Source: Roseibium aggregatum IAM 12614 (GTDB lineage: Bacteria; Pseudomonadota; Alphaproteobacteria; Rhizobiales; Stappiaceae). Taken from it: a stretch of DNA of 64,000 nucleotides. Every line of letters starts with the position of its first letter. Positions within the stretch are counted from its first letter, which is position 1. The notes under the pieces were generated by a model, which worked only from the letters and a program-made list of their open reading frames with translations, searched no databases and was not told the origin of the DNA. The stretch is from NCBI RefSeq assembly GCF_000168975.1, contig NZ_AAUW01000013.1:1-64000 (forward strand), given 5' to 3'. The translations under genes and the position numbers were made by a program. Shown here in pieces: positions 62,958 to 64,000 of this stretch.

Positions 62958-63830
62958 CTAAGCCCGCTTCAATCGCAGCCTCGGCCCCAGCAATCCGCCG
63001 ACCCATTGAACGACTGCAGCCGCAGAGACCCCGAGCCCGATGATCCCGACCCAGACCACCGGACGGATCGCAACGGAAACGGCAAAGTTTGCCTGAAACA
63101 CCCTGTCCGCCGGAATACCCGTGGCAAGGGCGTACCAGGCATATTCGATCCCTGCCGTCGCGGCCGCCGCCGCACATGCGCAGACCGCCAGAACCAAGGG
63201 GTTGGCAAGGCGGAATCCGGCCTTCACCGCCAGCCTGTAGACCATCAGCAGCACGAACAGGCCGGCCATCAGGGTGGCCTGCGTCACGTCCGATTTCGAC
63301 TGCAGGAAGAAATGGAACAGCATGAGACCACCGATCGGATAGATCAGCAGGTGCAGCCGCTGCCAGTTCCGCCCAAGCTTGCGGATGGCGCTATCGAAGG
63401 ACGTCGCACCCAACACCGCAAGCCCGCACAACGCCGCAAAGCCAATGGTCAGGTAAAAGCGGAGAAAGATCTCGGATACGACCTTGCCGAGGTTCCAGCT
63501 TTCCTGCGCCGCATAAAGCCCCAGATGCAGCAGTGCGTAGGCAAGCACGGTAACACCAAGCATGCGGCGCACGCCGACGATCCGGTTCCACGAAAAGATC
63601 CGCCTGAGCGGTGTGACGGCAAGGGTTACGAGCAGGAACCGGACTGCCCAGTCACCGCTGGCGTGCAGCTCCATCTCGAAGGGCTCCGGCAACACCGGGC
63701 CAATGGCTAGGCTGTAAAGGATCTGCCCTGCTGGAAGCAGCACGGCGATGAAGACGGCCAATCGCAAAGCGGACAGGTTGCCGCGCCGGTCGGTCCAGGG
63801 AGCGTAGGATGCCAAGGTCGTCGTAGTCAT
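62958..63830 (-). CDS. msrQ: MsrQ-type heme-binding membrane subunit of methionine sulfoxide reductase
   Basis: A 290-residue inner-membrane heme b protein that passes electrons to periplasmic MsrP to repair oxidised methionine. About six to seven hydrophobic helices. GVRRMLGVTVLAYALLHLGL (with its His) and RLHLLIYPIGGLMLFHFFLQ (with two His) are the ferric-reductase-like core. It is longer than usual by a C-terminal pair of helices. MsrP would be expected just upstream, beyond the window's end. Confidence 0.87.
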   Translation of the reverse strand: MTTTTLASYAPWTDRRGNLSALRLAVFIAVLLPAGQILYSLAIGPVLPEPFEMELHASGDWAVRFLLVTLAVTPLRRIFSWNRIVGVRRMLGVTVLAYALLHLGLYAAQESWNLGKVVSEIFLRFYLTIGFAALCGLAVLGATSFDSAIRKLGRNWQRLHLLIYPIGGLMLFHFFLQSKSDVTQATLMAGLFVLLMVYRLAVKAGFRLANPLVLAVCACAAAAATAGIEYAWYALATGIPADRVFQANFAVSVAIRPVVWVGIIGLGVSAAAVVQWVGGLLGPRLRLKRA

Positions 63831-64000
63831 GCGTTCGAACTATCGCACGAAACGTTCAAGGACACTGAAAAGCTTTTCAAGCCTGCGTGAAGAAGACGCG
63901 AGACGGTTATCTCGCTTTCCCTGTCCCGCTTCACAAGGAAGCGTATTTCGATCCATTTGAGAGCCCAGCCCACTTGGGCCAACCAGAACAGAAATTCCAA

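Noticed and set aside
1..64000. CRISPR array, rRNA genes or prophage
   Set aside because: No regularly spaced repeats, no rRNA-like sequence and no phage structural genes were seen anywhere in the window.

Overview
This window looks like ordinary chromosome from an alphaproteobacterium. The support is a 1146-residue pyruvate carboxylase, a CarD regulator, an RpoH-type sigma factor, a PhaR/PhaA/PhaB polyester locus, a dapF-mtaB-ftsY cluster, an overlapping chorismate mutase-hisC-tyrC operon, metX-metW and a perfect CtrA-type box. Gene content and high GC fit the Stappiaceae (Labrenzia/Roseibium-like) best, but that placement is inference. There is one tRNA gene, tRNA-Arg(CCT). No rRNA, CRISPR array or intact insertion sequence was seen.

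Layout. 1-4.8 kb: an acetyltransferase gene lies between two copies of the pyc 3' flank, with pyc on the minus strand. 5.6-11.8 kb, plus strand: SUV3-like helicase, S4 RNA-binding protein (apparently without a canonical start codon), ferredoxin, carD and rpoH. 11.9-14.3 kb, minus: an M48 lipoprotein protease and a nuclease-like secreted protein. 14.7-18.1 kb: an AT-rich island inserted at tRNA-Arg and closed by a 10-bp copy of the tRNA end. It carries a divergent RelA/SpoT-fold protein, a ParB/sulfiredoxin-like small protein and a possible 21-residue RPII-repeat peptide. 18.2-30.6 kb: small-molecule metabolism and regulators (FadR-type regulator, DUF2182/DUF1326, AcuI, LysR with azoreductase, L35/L20, an AGCS transporter, an exonuclease, two related small proteins, a multicopper oxidase). 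30.7-38.0 kb: gamma-glutamyltransferase, PHB genes and septation protein A. 38.0-39.9 kb: a second accessory patch with a broken IS1595/ISXO2-type transposase, a DUF3800 protein and a small ORF. 40-50.3 kb: L32, MtgA, CFA synthase, polyprenyl synthase, the aromatic operon, metX-metW and a methyltransferase. 50.5-64 kb: glyoxalase II, small proteins including two tandem 24-residue membrane peptides, MscS, FtsY, MtaB, DapF, a zinc protease, an L,D-transpeptidase, a response regulator with a cyclic-nucleotide-binding partner, and MsrQ.

The genes form short operons separated by terminators and by several families of palindromic repeats. The parts most likely to hold something undescribed are the tRNA-Arg island and the two tandem 24-residue peptides.
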